Below are positions 25,596 to 34,179 of a stretch of 64,000 nucleotides of DNA, one piece after another. A program made the position numbers and the translations under genes. This DNA comes from Ferrimicrobium sp. (GTDB taxonomy: Bacteria > Actinomycetota > Acidimicrobiia > Acidimicrobiales > Acidimicrobiaceae). The notes beneath the pieces were generated by a model. That model did no database searches and had not been told where the DNA came from. It saw only the letters and a program-made list of their open reading frames with translations. Location: assembly GCA_022690815.1 (NCBI GenBank), contig JALCZJ010000006.1, positions 36,580 to 100,579 on the forward strand, read 5' to 3'. Each line of letters starts with the position of its first letter. Position 1 is the stretch's first letter.

Positions 25596-27752
25596 TTGGT
25601 TGGGCCGACGGCATCGGGCAAGAGCGAGCTCGCCGAAGTCGTCGCTCGTCGTCATCGTGACCTGGTGCCGATTGCGGTTGACGCCTTGTCAGTCTATGAC
25701 GGCCTAGAGATCACGACGGCCATGCCCAACCGCCGGGTTATTGGCGAGCTTGGTTACCGTTGTGTAGCTCATGTTCCGATCGATCAAGAGTACTCCTTGG
25801 GCCAGTTTCTCGCTGACCTCGAACCCGAGCTTGTCGAGCTCGCTTCTAAGGGCCGCGCGCCGCTCTTCGTTGGCGGGACGGCGCTATGGGTGCGGGCTAT
25901 CGTCAATGGCTTTCGCCCCCCGCAAGGTGCCCATGGCCTTCGATCTTGGCTCGAAGCGAGGCTGATCGATGAGGGAGATGACCGTTCGGCCCATCAGCTA
26001 CTCACCCAGCTTGATCCACTGGCTAGCAAGGGGATCGACTCTCGAAATCGTCGAAGGTTAGTGCGGGCCCTCGAGGTCGCGCTCGCGAGCGGCGGGACAG
26101 AGACGGTGGCTGGTGATCGACTCGGCACCGACGCTACGCCGCGCTATCACCAGATTGGTATCCAACGATCTGGTGCAGAGCTTGAGCGACGGATCGAGGC
26201 TCGGATCGAGGCGCAACTAGCCCAAGGTTGGGTTGAAGAGGTCGAGCAGGTGCTTGCGCGCAACCCGTCGCGGACCGCACGGATGGCCATTGGGGTCGCT
26301 GAGATCAGCTCCTATCTCGTGGGGGCCTGCTCGTTCGATGAGGCTATTGCTATCATCAATCGACGCACGAGGCGGCTAGCAAAACGTCAGCTCGCCTGGT
26401 TACGTCGAGACGAGCGCATCATCTGGGTGTCGAGTATCGACGAAGGGGTTGCGGTGCTCGATCGGTTGATCGACTCCCTTCATGCCGAAGGCGTTGCCCC
26501 ACTCCAAACGGTGTCGAAGGCACCGACAACTGCGCAGGCAACGTTGCAACCAGCTAGAGCCACGCACGCAAAGGAAGAAGCCCAAGACCTCACCGGGAGC
26601 GCTGGTGCCGCGATGTTGTCATCGGAGGCACCAAACGACGATCGCGCGGCACTGGGGGAGAAAAAGCGGGTGAGTCGTCGCAGAACCAATGAAGGGATAA
26701 GAGCTGGCATGGAGCTTGTAAAGCTGTCAGGAGCAGGAAACGACTTTCTCATCGGAGATGTCCCAACGGGGCCAATGCCCGATGCTGAGACCATCACAGC
26801 GCTGTTGAATCGTAGCTATGGCGTTGGGGCAGACGGTCTGATTCTTGTCGATCTTGATGATCGTGGTCTACCGATCATGCATCTGTTCAACCAGGACGGT
26901 AGCCGAGCCGAGATGAGCGGCAATGGTCTGCGCTGTCTCGGCCATTATCTGGTGCAGTGCCACGCCTTTGGCCCCTCGTTTAATGTCGCTACCGATGCGG
27001 GCAAGCGAAGCTACCAGCTTGTTGAACAAAGTGATTGGGCGTGGACCGGTGAGACCACGATGGGCGACGTCGCGATCGTTGCTGACGAAGCCAACAGCTT
27101 TCTCGTTAATGTTGGTAACCCGCATCGCGTAATTGTGATGGCGACCCTTGCAGAGCTTGAGGCCATCGATATCGCACGTGAGGGTGCCTATCACCAGGAG
27201 ATGGCGTCGACAACCGGTGGGATCAACGTCGAATGGATCGTGCGCAGCGAGGATGGTTGTGTGATGCGGGTATATGAGCGAGGGGTTGGGCCAACTATGG
27301 CTTGTGGCACTGGGTCAGTAGCTTCAGCCAGCGTCGCACGTCATTTGGGATGGATTCATGATTACGCCGTCGTTGAGAACCCTGGCGGCGACCTTGTCGT
27401 GCGATTTGCGGCCCCCAGGAGCGTTGAGCGACCGGTTGACCAACGACAGCTCGGTGTGGAGCGTCTCATCGGGGTGGATGGTTTGCGCGAGCAAGAGGGG
27501 GTGGAATCGACTGATGAGCGCGCTGTGTCGAGTGCAAGTGAGCAGAACCGAACGGTGCAAGGTTTGGCCGTGGGTGTAATGGCAGATCGTGAAGAGGTCA
27601 GTCCGGTTCGGGCCTATCTGGGTGAACAGGACCATCTGGGTGAACAGTCCGGCCCTAGGGAGACGGCCAATCTCGGTGAAGAGGTATGGCTTAGGGGCCC
27701 ATCGTTGTACGTGGCAGATATCTCTCCAGCAAGGTGGTTGTTAAACGCATGA
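25596..27752 (+). CDS. miaA-dapF: MiaA-DapF fusion frame: tRNA dimethylallyltransferase + diaminopimelate epimerase
   Basis: One uninterrupted 718-codon frame carries two unrelated enzymes. Residues 1 to about 310 are MiaA, with P-loop GPTASGKSELAE and ending in LAKRQLAWLRRDERI. A Thr/Ala-rich linker (about 311-371) leads to DapF from residue 372, with KLSGAGNDFLI, EMSGNGLRC (first active-site Cys) and PTMACGTGSVA (second Cys). DapF is interrupted near residues 606-695 by a Glu/Gln/Gly-rich insert before its last strand. An ATG at 26709 with AAGGG 12 nt ahead could also start DapF alone. The MiaA start is TTG 25596, unusually close to the P-loop. hflX overlaps the stop. Confidence 0.88.
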   Translation: MVGPTASGKSELAEVVARRHRDLVPIAVDALSVYDGLEITTAMPNRRVIGELGYRCVAHVPIDQEYSLGQFLADLEPELVELASKGRAPLFVGGTALWVRAIVNGFRPPQGAHGLRSWLEARLIDEGDDRSAHQLLTQLDPLASKGIDSRNRRRLVRALEVALASGGTETVAGDRLGTDATPRYHQIGIQRSGAELERRIEARIEAQLAQGWVEEVEQVLARNPSRTARMAIGVAEISSYLVGACSFDEAIAIINRRTRRLAKRQLAWLRRDERIIWVSSIDEGVAVLDRLIDSLHAEGVAPLQTVSKAPTTAQATLQPARATHAKEEAQDLTGSAGAAMLSSEAPNDDRAALGEKKRVSRRRTNEGIRAGMELVKLSGAGNDFLIGDVPTGPMPDAETITALLNRSYGVGADGLILVDLDDRGLPIMHLFNQDGSRAEMSGNGLRCLGHYLVQCHAFGPSFNVATDAGKRSYQLVEQSDWAWTGETTMGDVAIVADEANSFLVNVGNPHRVIVMATLAELEAIDIAREGAYHQEMASTTGGINVEWIVRSEDGCVMRVYERGVGPTMACGTGSVASASVARHLGWIHDYAVVENPGGDLVVRFAAPRSVERPVDQRQLGVERLIGVDGLREQEGVESTDERAVSSASEQNRTVQGLAVGVMADREEVSPVRAYLGEQDHLGEQSGPRETANLGEEVWLRGPSLYVADISPARWLLNA
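27616..27647. repeat. 18-bp-period repeat inside the DapF insert
   Basis: ATCTGGGTGAACAG occurs at 27616-27629 and 27634-27647, period 18 bp and in frame, encoding two LGEQ units; a diverged third copy (LGEE) follows. It lies within the extra segment near the DapF C-terminus. Confidence 0.85.
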
Positions 27753-29098
27753 CACTGATCGAACGCAGTTTTCAAGAACGCATCCTCCTCGTTGGAGTGG
27801 CGCCAAGTGGGCGCGAGCGCCAGGTCGTGAACGACCAACTCGATGAACTCGCCAGCCTGGTCGATACTGCCGGAGCACTGGTTGTCCATCGCGAAATCCA
27901 GGTGCGCGAACGACCCGACCCTGCGACCTACATCGGTAAAGGCAAAGTTGAAGAGCTCGCGGCGCTGTCGGAGAGCTTCGACGTTGACACCGTCGTCTTT
28001 GACGACGAACTCACGCCGGGCCAACAACGCAACTTGGAGAAGGTGCTCGGCAGAACCGCGATTGATCGCACCGCAGTCATTTTGGATGTCTTTGCCCAAA
28101 ACGCTCGGAGCCAGGAGGGTAAGGCGCAGGTGGAGCTTGCGCTGTTGCGCTATCGACTGCCTCGCCTCGTTGGGCACCGTACGAACCTGTCCCAGCAGGT
28201 AGGTCGTATCGGCACACGAGGGCCAGGTGAGACCAAGCTTGAAGAAGATCGTCGCCGCATTCAAGAGCGGATCTCGCAACTGCGTCGCGAACTCGCCTCC
28301 CTCGAGCGCCAACGGCGGCTGCAACGAAAGTCTCGTCTGCTTGGCCGCAATGCCCAGGTTGCGCTTGTTGGCTATACGAACGTCGGTAAGTCGTCGCTTC
28401 TCAACGCCCTGACCGGCGCTGACGTTTTGGTTGAGAACCGGCTCTTTGCCACCCTTGACCCTCGCACCCGTCGCCTCAAGCTTCCAGGAGGAGAGACCAT
28501 TCTGATTGCTGACACGGTTGGTTTCATTCGCAAGCTACCGCACCAACTTGTCGAGGCCTTCCGCTCGACGCTTGACGCTGTGGCTGAGGCCGATCTTCTT
28601 ATCCACGTGGTCGATGCCTCCAGCCTGCATGCGTTGGACCAGATGCGTGAGGTGCGCGCCACGCTCACCGAGATCGGCGCTGGGCAGGTACCTGAGCTTG
28701 TGGTGCTGAACAAAATCGACCTTGGCGAAGCGTCCGATGAGCTAGAGGCGGGCGTGCGGGTCTCGGTCGCGACGGGAGAGGGGATCGATGGTCTGCTCCA
28801 AGCGATCGGAGATCGCCTGCGAGCATTGAATCGAGTGGAGGTATTCCACGTGCCCTTCGATCGGGGTGATCTCCTGGCAGAGATTCACCGCGAGGCCGAG
28901 GTATTGAGTGAAGAGGTTGAAGACGACCACGTAACGGTGCGAGTGCGAGCTGATGCCCCGGCAACAGCGCTCCTGCGCCAGCATCTCGATCAACGTGGCT
29001 ACAACGTCGACACTCTTGATAATGTCGAAGATCCCATGCTTCTCGATGATCACATCACCCCCGGACAGCGAGGTGTCGATGAAAGTGGAGGCTGGTGA
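27749..29098 (+). CDS. hflX: GTPase HflX
   Basis: A ribosome-associated GTPase that rescues or splits stalled ribosomes. The N-terminal HflX domain contains ATYIGKGKVEEL and VFDDELTPGQQRNLE, then the GTRGPGETKLEEDRRRI signature and a basic coiled coil. G motifs are GYTNVGKSSLLNAL (G1), DTVGFIRKLPHQL (G3) and NKID (G4). ATG 27749 overlaps the dapF stop (ATGA), giving 449 residues; GTG 27734 is an alternative. The miaA-dapF-hflX order is conserved in actinobacteria. Confidence 0.95.
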   Translation: MTLIERSFQERILLVGVAPSGRERQVVNDQLDELASLVDTAGALVVHREIQVRERPDPATYIGKGKVEELAALSESFDVDTVVFDDELTPGQQRNLEKVLGRTAIDRTAVILDVFAQNARSQEGKAQVELALLRYRLPRLVGHRTNLSQQVGRIGTRGPGETKLEEDRRRIQERISQLRRELASLERQRRLQRKSRLLGRNAQVALVGYTNVGKSSLLNALTGADVLVENRLFATLDPRTRRLKLPGGETILIADTVGFIRKLPHQLVEAFRSTLDAVAEADLLIHVVDASSLHALDQMREVRATLTEIGAGQVPELVVLNKIDLGEASDELEAGVRVSVATGEGIDGLLQAIGDRLRALNRVEVFHVPFDRGDLLAEIHREAEVLSEEVEDDHVTVRVRADAPATALLRQHLDQRGYNVDTLDNVEDPMLLDDHITPGQRGVDESGGW

Positions 29099-29182
29099 TC
29101 TTGGCGGGTACACGCTCGTTTGGAGCTATGCCGAACATGTAATTGTGCCACAAAGTTGCCAAGATGCGGTTAAGGTAAGTCC

Positions 29183-30286
29183 GTGAACGAGTTTCCTACG
29201 ACGGGCACCAAAGCGGTCGCTCAGCTGCGTGAACTGGCCTACGAGAGTGGATTCGAGGTTGTTGATGCCTCGGTTGGATCTCCGGTGGACCCGCCTCCAG
29301 CGATCGTGCCACGTCTTCTCGCGTCGTCGGGTACTGAGCGTCACTACCCACGCTCAGATGGTTCGAATGCCTTCAAGGATGCGGCACTTGCGTGGATGAT
29401 GCGTTCCATGGGGGTGGAGCTCGATCCATCCCAGGTTGGTGCCACCATCGGCTCCAAAGAGCTCATCACCACGCTGCCACTCATCCTCGCTCGTCGTCGC
29501 CGAGAGCGTGATGTTGTGCTCGTTCCCTCGATTGCCTATCCGAGTTACGCCGCCGGCGCCAAGTGGGCTGGTCTCGAGGTTTATCGCATGCCTGTCGGTC
29601 ACGATGGCGGGCCGAACTTCGATGCAATTCCTGAGGAGGTGGGCACCAGAGCCCTCCTTGTCTGGGTTAACTCGCCAAACAATCCCTCTGGTATCATCTA
29701 TGATCTCGCGGCTGCATCGCGTTTTGGCGCCCGTCACGGTGTCATCATCGCCTCGGATGAGTGCTATCGGGATTTCGGTTGGGCTCGCCAGCCCAGCTCA
29801 ATCCTTGAGCTGGGCACCTCGTCACACCTTGGTGTCTTCTCGCTTTCCAAGCGCTCCAACCTAGCGGGTTTGCGCATTGGGCTCTATGCCGGAGATGCTG
29901 ATTTGGTGCATGAGATCGCCGAGGCTCGCCGAGAGCTTGGTTTCATGCCGCCGGGGCCGGTGCAAACGGTTGCCGCCGGAGTCTTTGAGGATGAAGAACA
30001 CGTTCTTGAACAGCGCCGTCGCTACTTCGAACGGCTGAAGTTGTTGGCCGGTTGGCTTGCGCACCTGCTTGATGCACCGGTTCCTCTACCCGATGGTGCC
30101 ATCTACCTTTGGGTTCCGGTACCGGCGGAGTTCAACCACGATGGAACGGCGCTAGCGACCATGTTGGCGACCAAGTTCGGGCTCGTCGTTGCCCCGGGCT
30201 CTGACTATGGGGACCAGGGATTCGTTCGAGTGTCAGCGACCATCTCGTCCAAACAGATGGAGACGCTTGCCTCGCGGATGAGCTAG
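29183..30286 (+). CDS. dapC: Succinyldiaminopimelate transaminase
   Basis: A fold-type I PLP aminotransferase of 367 residues. Visible are WVNSPNNPSG, the ASDECYRDFGW block with the PLP-ring Asp and Tyr, and the Schiff-base lysine in FSLSKRSNLAGLRIG with a phosphate-contacting Arg. Its place directly ahead of dapD and dapE makes the N-succinyl-LL-2-amino-6-oxopimelate/glutamate reaction very likely, although the fold alone would also fit other aminotransferases. GTG start at 29183 with TAAGG upstream. It is 84 bp behind hflX. Confidence 0.9.
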   Translation: MNEFPTTGTKAVAQLRELAYESGFEVVDASVGSPVDPPPAIVPRLLASSGTERHYPRSDGSNAFKDAALAWMMRSMGVELDPSQVGATIGSKELITTLPLILARRRRERDVVLVPSIAYPSYAAGAKWAGLEVYRMPVGHDGGPNFDAIPEEVGTRALLVWVNSPNNPSGIIYDLAAASRFGARHGVIIASDECYRDFGWARQPSSILELGTSSHLGVFSLSKRSNLAGLRIGLYAGDADLVHEIAEARRELGFMPPGPVQTVAAGVFEDEEHVLEQRRRYFERLKLLAGWLAHLLDAPVPLPDGAIYLWVPVPAEFNHDGTALATMLATKFGLVVAPGSDYGDQGFVRVSATISSKQMETLASRMS

Positions 30287-30306
30287 TTCAGGCAAGGTCG
30301 ACCGAT

Positions 30307-30312
30307 TAGGTT
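30307..30312 (+). promoter_or_regulatory. Candidate -10 box of dapD, leaderless type
   Basis: TAGGTT lies 8 nt before the dapD ATG, in the short gap behind dapC, with no Shine-Dalgarno. It suggests that dapD-dapE can be transcribed separately from dapC. Confidence 0.33.
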
Positions 30313-30320
30313 GAACCACT

Positions 30321-31145
30321 ATGGTCAATCCTGTTGAGATCGAAGCACTCTACGAGCGACGCAGTTCGCTCTCACCTGAAGACGTCGATGCCAGGGCGCT
30401 GGTTTTCGACGTGCTGGCCGAGCTAGACCGGGGTGCGATCCGAGTCGCCGAGGTCGATCCGGCCTCAGATGCCGTGGTCGTCCATGATTGGATCAAGAAG
30501 GCTATTTTGCTCTCGTTTCGTTTGCGAGGACTCACGACTCACACGGTAGGTCCCTTTGAGTTCGTCGATCGCCTGCCGTTAAAGCGTGACTATGCACGCG
30601 CAGGCGTTCGGGTGGTACCTGGCGGATCAGCACGCTTTGGCGCCTATCTCGGGCCCGGTGTGACCCTAATGCCGAGTTATGTCAACATCGGAGCCTTCGT
30701 CGGTGCCGAGACGATGGTTGACACCTGGGTGACGGTTGGCTCGTGCGCGCAGGTCGGTGAGCGAGTGCACCTCTCTGGTGGTGTCGGTATTGGTGGTGTT
30801 CTTGAACCACCCCAAGCCGTGCCGGTCGTGGTGGGGGATGATGCCTTTATCGGCTCGAGGGCTATGGTGGTCGAGGGCGCACGGGTTGGCCACGGCGCGG
30901 TCGTAGGGGCTGGCACGATCGTCACCCCGACGATTCCAATCTATGACCTTGCGACCGGAGCTGAGCTAACCCGTGGTTATATCCCAGCCTGGTCGGTCGC
31001 CGTCAGCGGTACTCGACTGCGAGAGACGCCCGGTGGCAGCTTTGGCATGAGTTGCATCCTGATCGTCTCACGACTTGAGCCTGGGCGTCGGCACGAAAAG
31101 ACCGAGCTCAACGAGATCTTGCGAGACCATGGCGCGGGCTTGTAG
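30321..31145 (+). CDS. dapD: Tetrahydrodipicolinate N-succinyltransferase
   Basis: A 274-residue left-handed beta-helix acyltransferase using succinyl-CoA. The hexapeptide-repeat part runs from about residue 95 to 220 (for example VNIGAFVGAETMVDTWV and GVGIGGVLEP), and the VVGDDAFIGSRAMVVEGA stretch is typical of DapD. The stop is followed at once by the dapE start (TAG-ATG), so the two are coupled. With dapC, dapE, dapF, dapA and dapB in the same window, this defines the succinylase variant of diaminopimelate synthesis. Confidence 0.95.
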   Translation: MVNPVEIEALYERRSSLSPEDVDARALVFDVLAELDRGAIRVAEVDPASDAVVVHDWIKKAILLSFRLRGLTTHTVGPFEFVDRLPLKRDYARAGVRVVPGGSARFGAYLGPGVTLMPSYVNIGAFVGAETMVDTWVTVGSCAQVGERVHLSGGVGIGGVLEPPQAVPVVVGDDAFIGSRAMVVEGARVGHGAVVGAGTIVTPTIPIYDLATGAELTRGYIPAWSVAVSGTRLRETPGGSFGMSCILIVSRLEPGRRHEKTELNEILRDHGAGL

Positions 31146-32246
31146 ATGATGGATGGCGACGACGCACACGCCCGAGCTTCCGATGTTGTTGGCTACGCGC
31201 GAGCCTTGCTCGCGATTCCCTCGGTTTCGGGTGAGGAACGGGCAATTGCTGACTACGTGCAAGCCTGCCTCGGAGTCAAAGATGGGTGGACGGTCGAGCG
31301 CATCGGCGAGACGGTGATTGCCTCCTGTCCTGGAACTCGATCTGGCCAAGGGCGCAGGGTACTCCTAGCTGGTCACCTCGATACCGTTCCTGGCGCCGAT
31401 GGTTACCAAGAGGACGACGAGTGTCTGTTTGGTCTCGGTGCCTGCGACATGAAGGGTGGCCTCGCGGTCATGTTGGCGCTGGCGGATGAGGAGCTTGTCA
31501 ATCCGACCACCCTGGTGTTCTACCCTTGTGAAGAGGTCGCCTTTGACCGTAATGGGTTGCATCAGCTCGGTCCGAGAGAGGCATTCCTGGCTGCGCATGA
31601 GCAGGCGGTCCTATTGGAGCCGACCGATGGCGTGGTCGAACTCGGTTGCCAAGGAACCCTACGTCTCAAGCTCGAGCTCCACGGTCGTCGAGCCCACACC
31701 TCTCGACCCTGGATGGGCCAGAACGCCATCGATCGTCTCGGGGCGGTGCTAACACGACTTGGCGACTTTGACCGGCGATCTCCAACGCTTGGTGGGGTCG
31801 AATTTCGTGAGTCACTCTCGCCGGTGCGAGTCGAGGGTTTCGTCGCCAATAACGTCGTTCCGGATCGCGCTGTGCTCTGGATCAACTACCGGTTCGCGCC
31901 AGATCTCGGGATCGCCGAGGCGCAAGACCGAATCATCGACTGGATAGGACCGTTGCTCACCAGCGAGGATGTGATCACCCTCGAGGACGGTGCCCAAGGA
32001 GCCTCGCCAACTCAAGTAGGGTTCGAATCCCTGATTGGGCAGGCGGGCCAGGTGCGCGCAAAGCTAGGTTGGACCGATGTGAGTTTTCTGTCCGCCCTTG
32101 GCGTGCCATCGGTCAACTATGGGCCCGGTGACCCGCTCTTGGCCCATGGTGGCCACGAGCGCCTCTCGAAGGCGGCACTTTCATCCACCTTAGCGACCCT
32201 CATGACATGGATCAACGATGCTAGGATCGGGGCGAAGCGGGGCTGA
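31146..32246 (+). CDS. dapE: Succinyl-diaminopimelate desuccinylase
   Basis: M20-family zinc hydrolase of 366 residues that removes the succinyl group. Metal and catalytic motifs are LAGHLDTVPG (His, Asp), LGACDMKGGLAV (bridging Asp), YPCEEVAF (Glu-Glu) and the C-terminal HGGHERLSK. The lid domain lies at about 170-285. The actinobacterial form is close to this length. It begins on the base after the dapD stop. The N-succinyl specificity is inferred from the operon. Confidence 0.93.
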   Translation: MMDGDDAHARASDVVGYARALLAIPSVSGEERAIADYVQACLGVKDGWTVERIGETVIASCPGTRSGQGRRVLLAGHLDTVPGADGYQEDDECLFGLGACDMKGGLAVMLALADEELVNPTTLVFYPCEEVAFDRNGLHQLGPREAFLAAHEQAVLLEPTDGVVELGCQGTLRLKLELHGRRAHTSRPWMGQNAIDRLGAVLTRLGDFDRRSPTLGGVEFRESLSPVRVEGFVANNVVPDRAVLWINYRFAPDLGIAEAQDRIIDWIGPLLTSEDVITLEDGAQGASPTQVGFESLIGQAGQVRAKLGWTDVSFLSALGVPSVNYGPGDPLLAHGGHERLSKAALSSTLATLMTWINDARIGAKRG

Positions 32247-32360
32247 CTCGTGGTCTTGGGAACTGCATATCCAGCGTATGACGACGGCGACCCACAGGTG
32301 TCGTAGCCACATTCCCATAATGGGGGTATAAGTGGAATCGGACGACCTCATGGTCTGAGC

Positions 32361-33240
32361 ATGTCGGACTTCTTCAGCCATTATGGTACCGAAGACCAAT
32401 GCAGAGAGGCTCTCTTTGCTAAGCGGTGGCCCAATGGCTTTGTCTGTCCGAGATGTGCAGGCAGCACTTACTACACCCGAGCACCCAAGCAGTTCATGTG
32501 CGCGTCGTGCAGACGTATCACGTCGCTGACAGCAGGCACGCTGATGCACTACACGCAGCTGAGCTTGGGTACGTGGTTCATCGCTATGTGCGTGGACGCC
32601 GAATCCAAGAGGGGATCAGTGCAGTTGAACTGGCACGCAAGATTGATGTGCGCTACACGACAGCGTGGTATGTGCTTTGTCGACTCCGCTTAGCTATGAG
32701 CCAGTGCGAGGAACAGTACCTGCTCATCGGCGAGGTCGATGTAGATGACATGTTCGTAGGCGGGGTGTCACCTCAGACGGCCGGGGCGCTCAACCCACAA
32801 GACCCCCTGTCTCATCGCGGTGAGTCTTGATGAGCATTCGTGCCCAAAGTACCTGCGGGTCACGCCCGTGGAGGGGTGGGACCAGCTCGAAGTGACTAAG
32901 CGGGTACTCAACATGATCGATGTGAATGCAACACTTGAAGACAGACGGTATGGGTGGCTTTAACGACCTTTCAGAGACGGGCTACACCCATATCCGGACC
33001 ATCTCCGCGCACCTAGGCGAGGACGAGCACTTCTCCCCGGTCTTGCACACCCAGATCGCCAACCTCGAGGCCCAGATTCAGGGGACCTATCATCGTCGGC
33101 CATCCAAGCGCCACATCGCACCATATCTCGATGAATACTGCTTTCTCTTCCACCGACGACACATCCAAGTCGGAATCATGGACAGACTGCTCAACGCCTG
33201 TGCACTGAGCGTACCAATCCGCGTCGCAGAGCACGCCTGA
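32361..33240 (+). pseudogene. IS1595-family transposase, decayed by frameshifts
   Basis: Pieces of one transposase are spread over three frames. The first (32361-32593 region) has the zinc ribbon CPRCAGSTYYT / CASCRRITS followed by AGTLMHYTQLSLGTWF; the second continues with KIDVRYTTAWYVLCRLRLAM and the catalytic-like GEVDVDDMFVGG; the third resumes near 32783 with CLIAVSLDEHSC; the last piece, SETGYTHIRTISAHLGED through LDEYCFLFHRRH, lies at 32950-33190. At least three frame changes separate them. I could not identify terminal inverted repeats or target duplications, so the ends of the element are not fixed. Confidence 0.85.
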
Positions 33241-33513
33241 GCGATACCGCACCTACAGAAAGCCTAATAAACGCACGCTTTTGACGGCAAATTCTAAGAC
33301 CCGACCAGTTTTTCAGGCCCACTGTCTGCCTGGTACTGTAGCGAACACCCACAATTGAGACTGAAACAATAGATTCGAGTCAAATGGACGTACTCCTGTC
33401 GTCATACGATGGATATGGAGGCTCGATGATTTTGTGCTAGCTGCGTTGACAGGTGGGCATCTCGTGCTCATCGACCTTTCAACGGGCCCAACGGAGCAGT
33501 TGGCATCGATTTA

Positions 33514-34179
33514 CTAAGACAGGGAGGGGCGCACGAGCCCCGTCTCGTAGGCGATCACTACGAGTTGCGCGCGATCACGTACGTTGAGTTTGACCATGAT
33601 GTGGCTGACGTGTGTCTTCGCGGTCAGCGGACTGAGATACAGCTTCTCGGCGATCTCGGTGTTGTTGAGTCCGGAGCCGACTAGCACGAGGACCTCGCGC
33701 TCGCGATCACTCAGGGTGTTGAGCGTCTGGTTGTTGATGGGGGTTGGTGTACTCCGACTCGCGATGGTGGCTAAGAGAGATCGGGTCACACTTGGGGAGA
33801 GTAGGGCTTCTCCCTGATGGACGACACGAACGGCGTTGATCAACTCCGCCGGTTCGCTGTCTTTAACCAGGAATCCACTGGCTCCGTTACGAATGGCCTC
33901 GACGATGTAGTCGTCTTCGGCGAAGGTGGTCAGCATGATGATTCGCGTGCTGGCTAGCTGTGGATCTGAGGCGATGACCTCGGTAGCTTTGAGGCCGTCC
34001 ATGATTGGCATTCGGATATCCATGAGAACGACGTCGATGGGTTGTGACCGCAAGAGATCGATGGCGCTGGCGCCATCGGCAGCCTCGCCAACCACTTCGA
34101 TGTCCTCGGCTGACTCCAAGAGCACCCGCAGACCCGCTCGAATCAGCGCTTGGTCGTCGACGAGGAGGAGACGTATCAT
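33514..34179 (-). CDS. NarL/LuxR-family response regulator
   Basis: A 221-residue transcription factor. The receiver domain starts MIRLLLVDDQALIR, with phospho-acceptor D54 in VLMDIRMPIMDG and the conserved Lys in GFLVKDSEP. The C-terminal LuxR-type helix-turn-helix shows LSDREREVLVLVGSGLNN and LSPLTAKTHVSHIMVKL. Its start overlaps the histidine kinase stop by 4 nt, so kinase and regulator are one operon. The target genes are unknown; the divergent DUF6069-type membrane protein is a candidate. Confidence 0.93.
   Translation of the reverse strand: MIRLLLVDDQALIRAGLRVLLESAEDIEVVGEAADGASAIDLLRSQPIDVVLMDIRMPIMDGLKATEVIASDPQLASTRIIMLTTFAEDDYIVEAIRNGASGFLVKDSEPAELINAVRVVHQGEALLSPSVTRSLLATIASRSTPTPINNQTLNTLSDREREVLVLVGSGLNNTEIAEKLYLSPLTAKTHVSHIMVKLNVRDRAQLVVIAYETGLVRPSLS

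Noticed and set aside
32016..32035. tRNA-like T-loop sequence (AGGGTTCGAATCCCT core)
   Set aside because: It lies inside dapE in a fully conserved coding context (QVGFESL) and no acceptor or anticodon stem can be built around it.
33370..33517. Short plus-strand frame ending HLVLIDLSTG-like before the response regulator
   Set aside because: Too short, no start with a ribosome site and no recognisable family; could be debris next to the IS1595 remnant.
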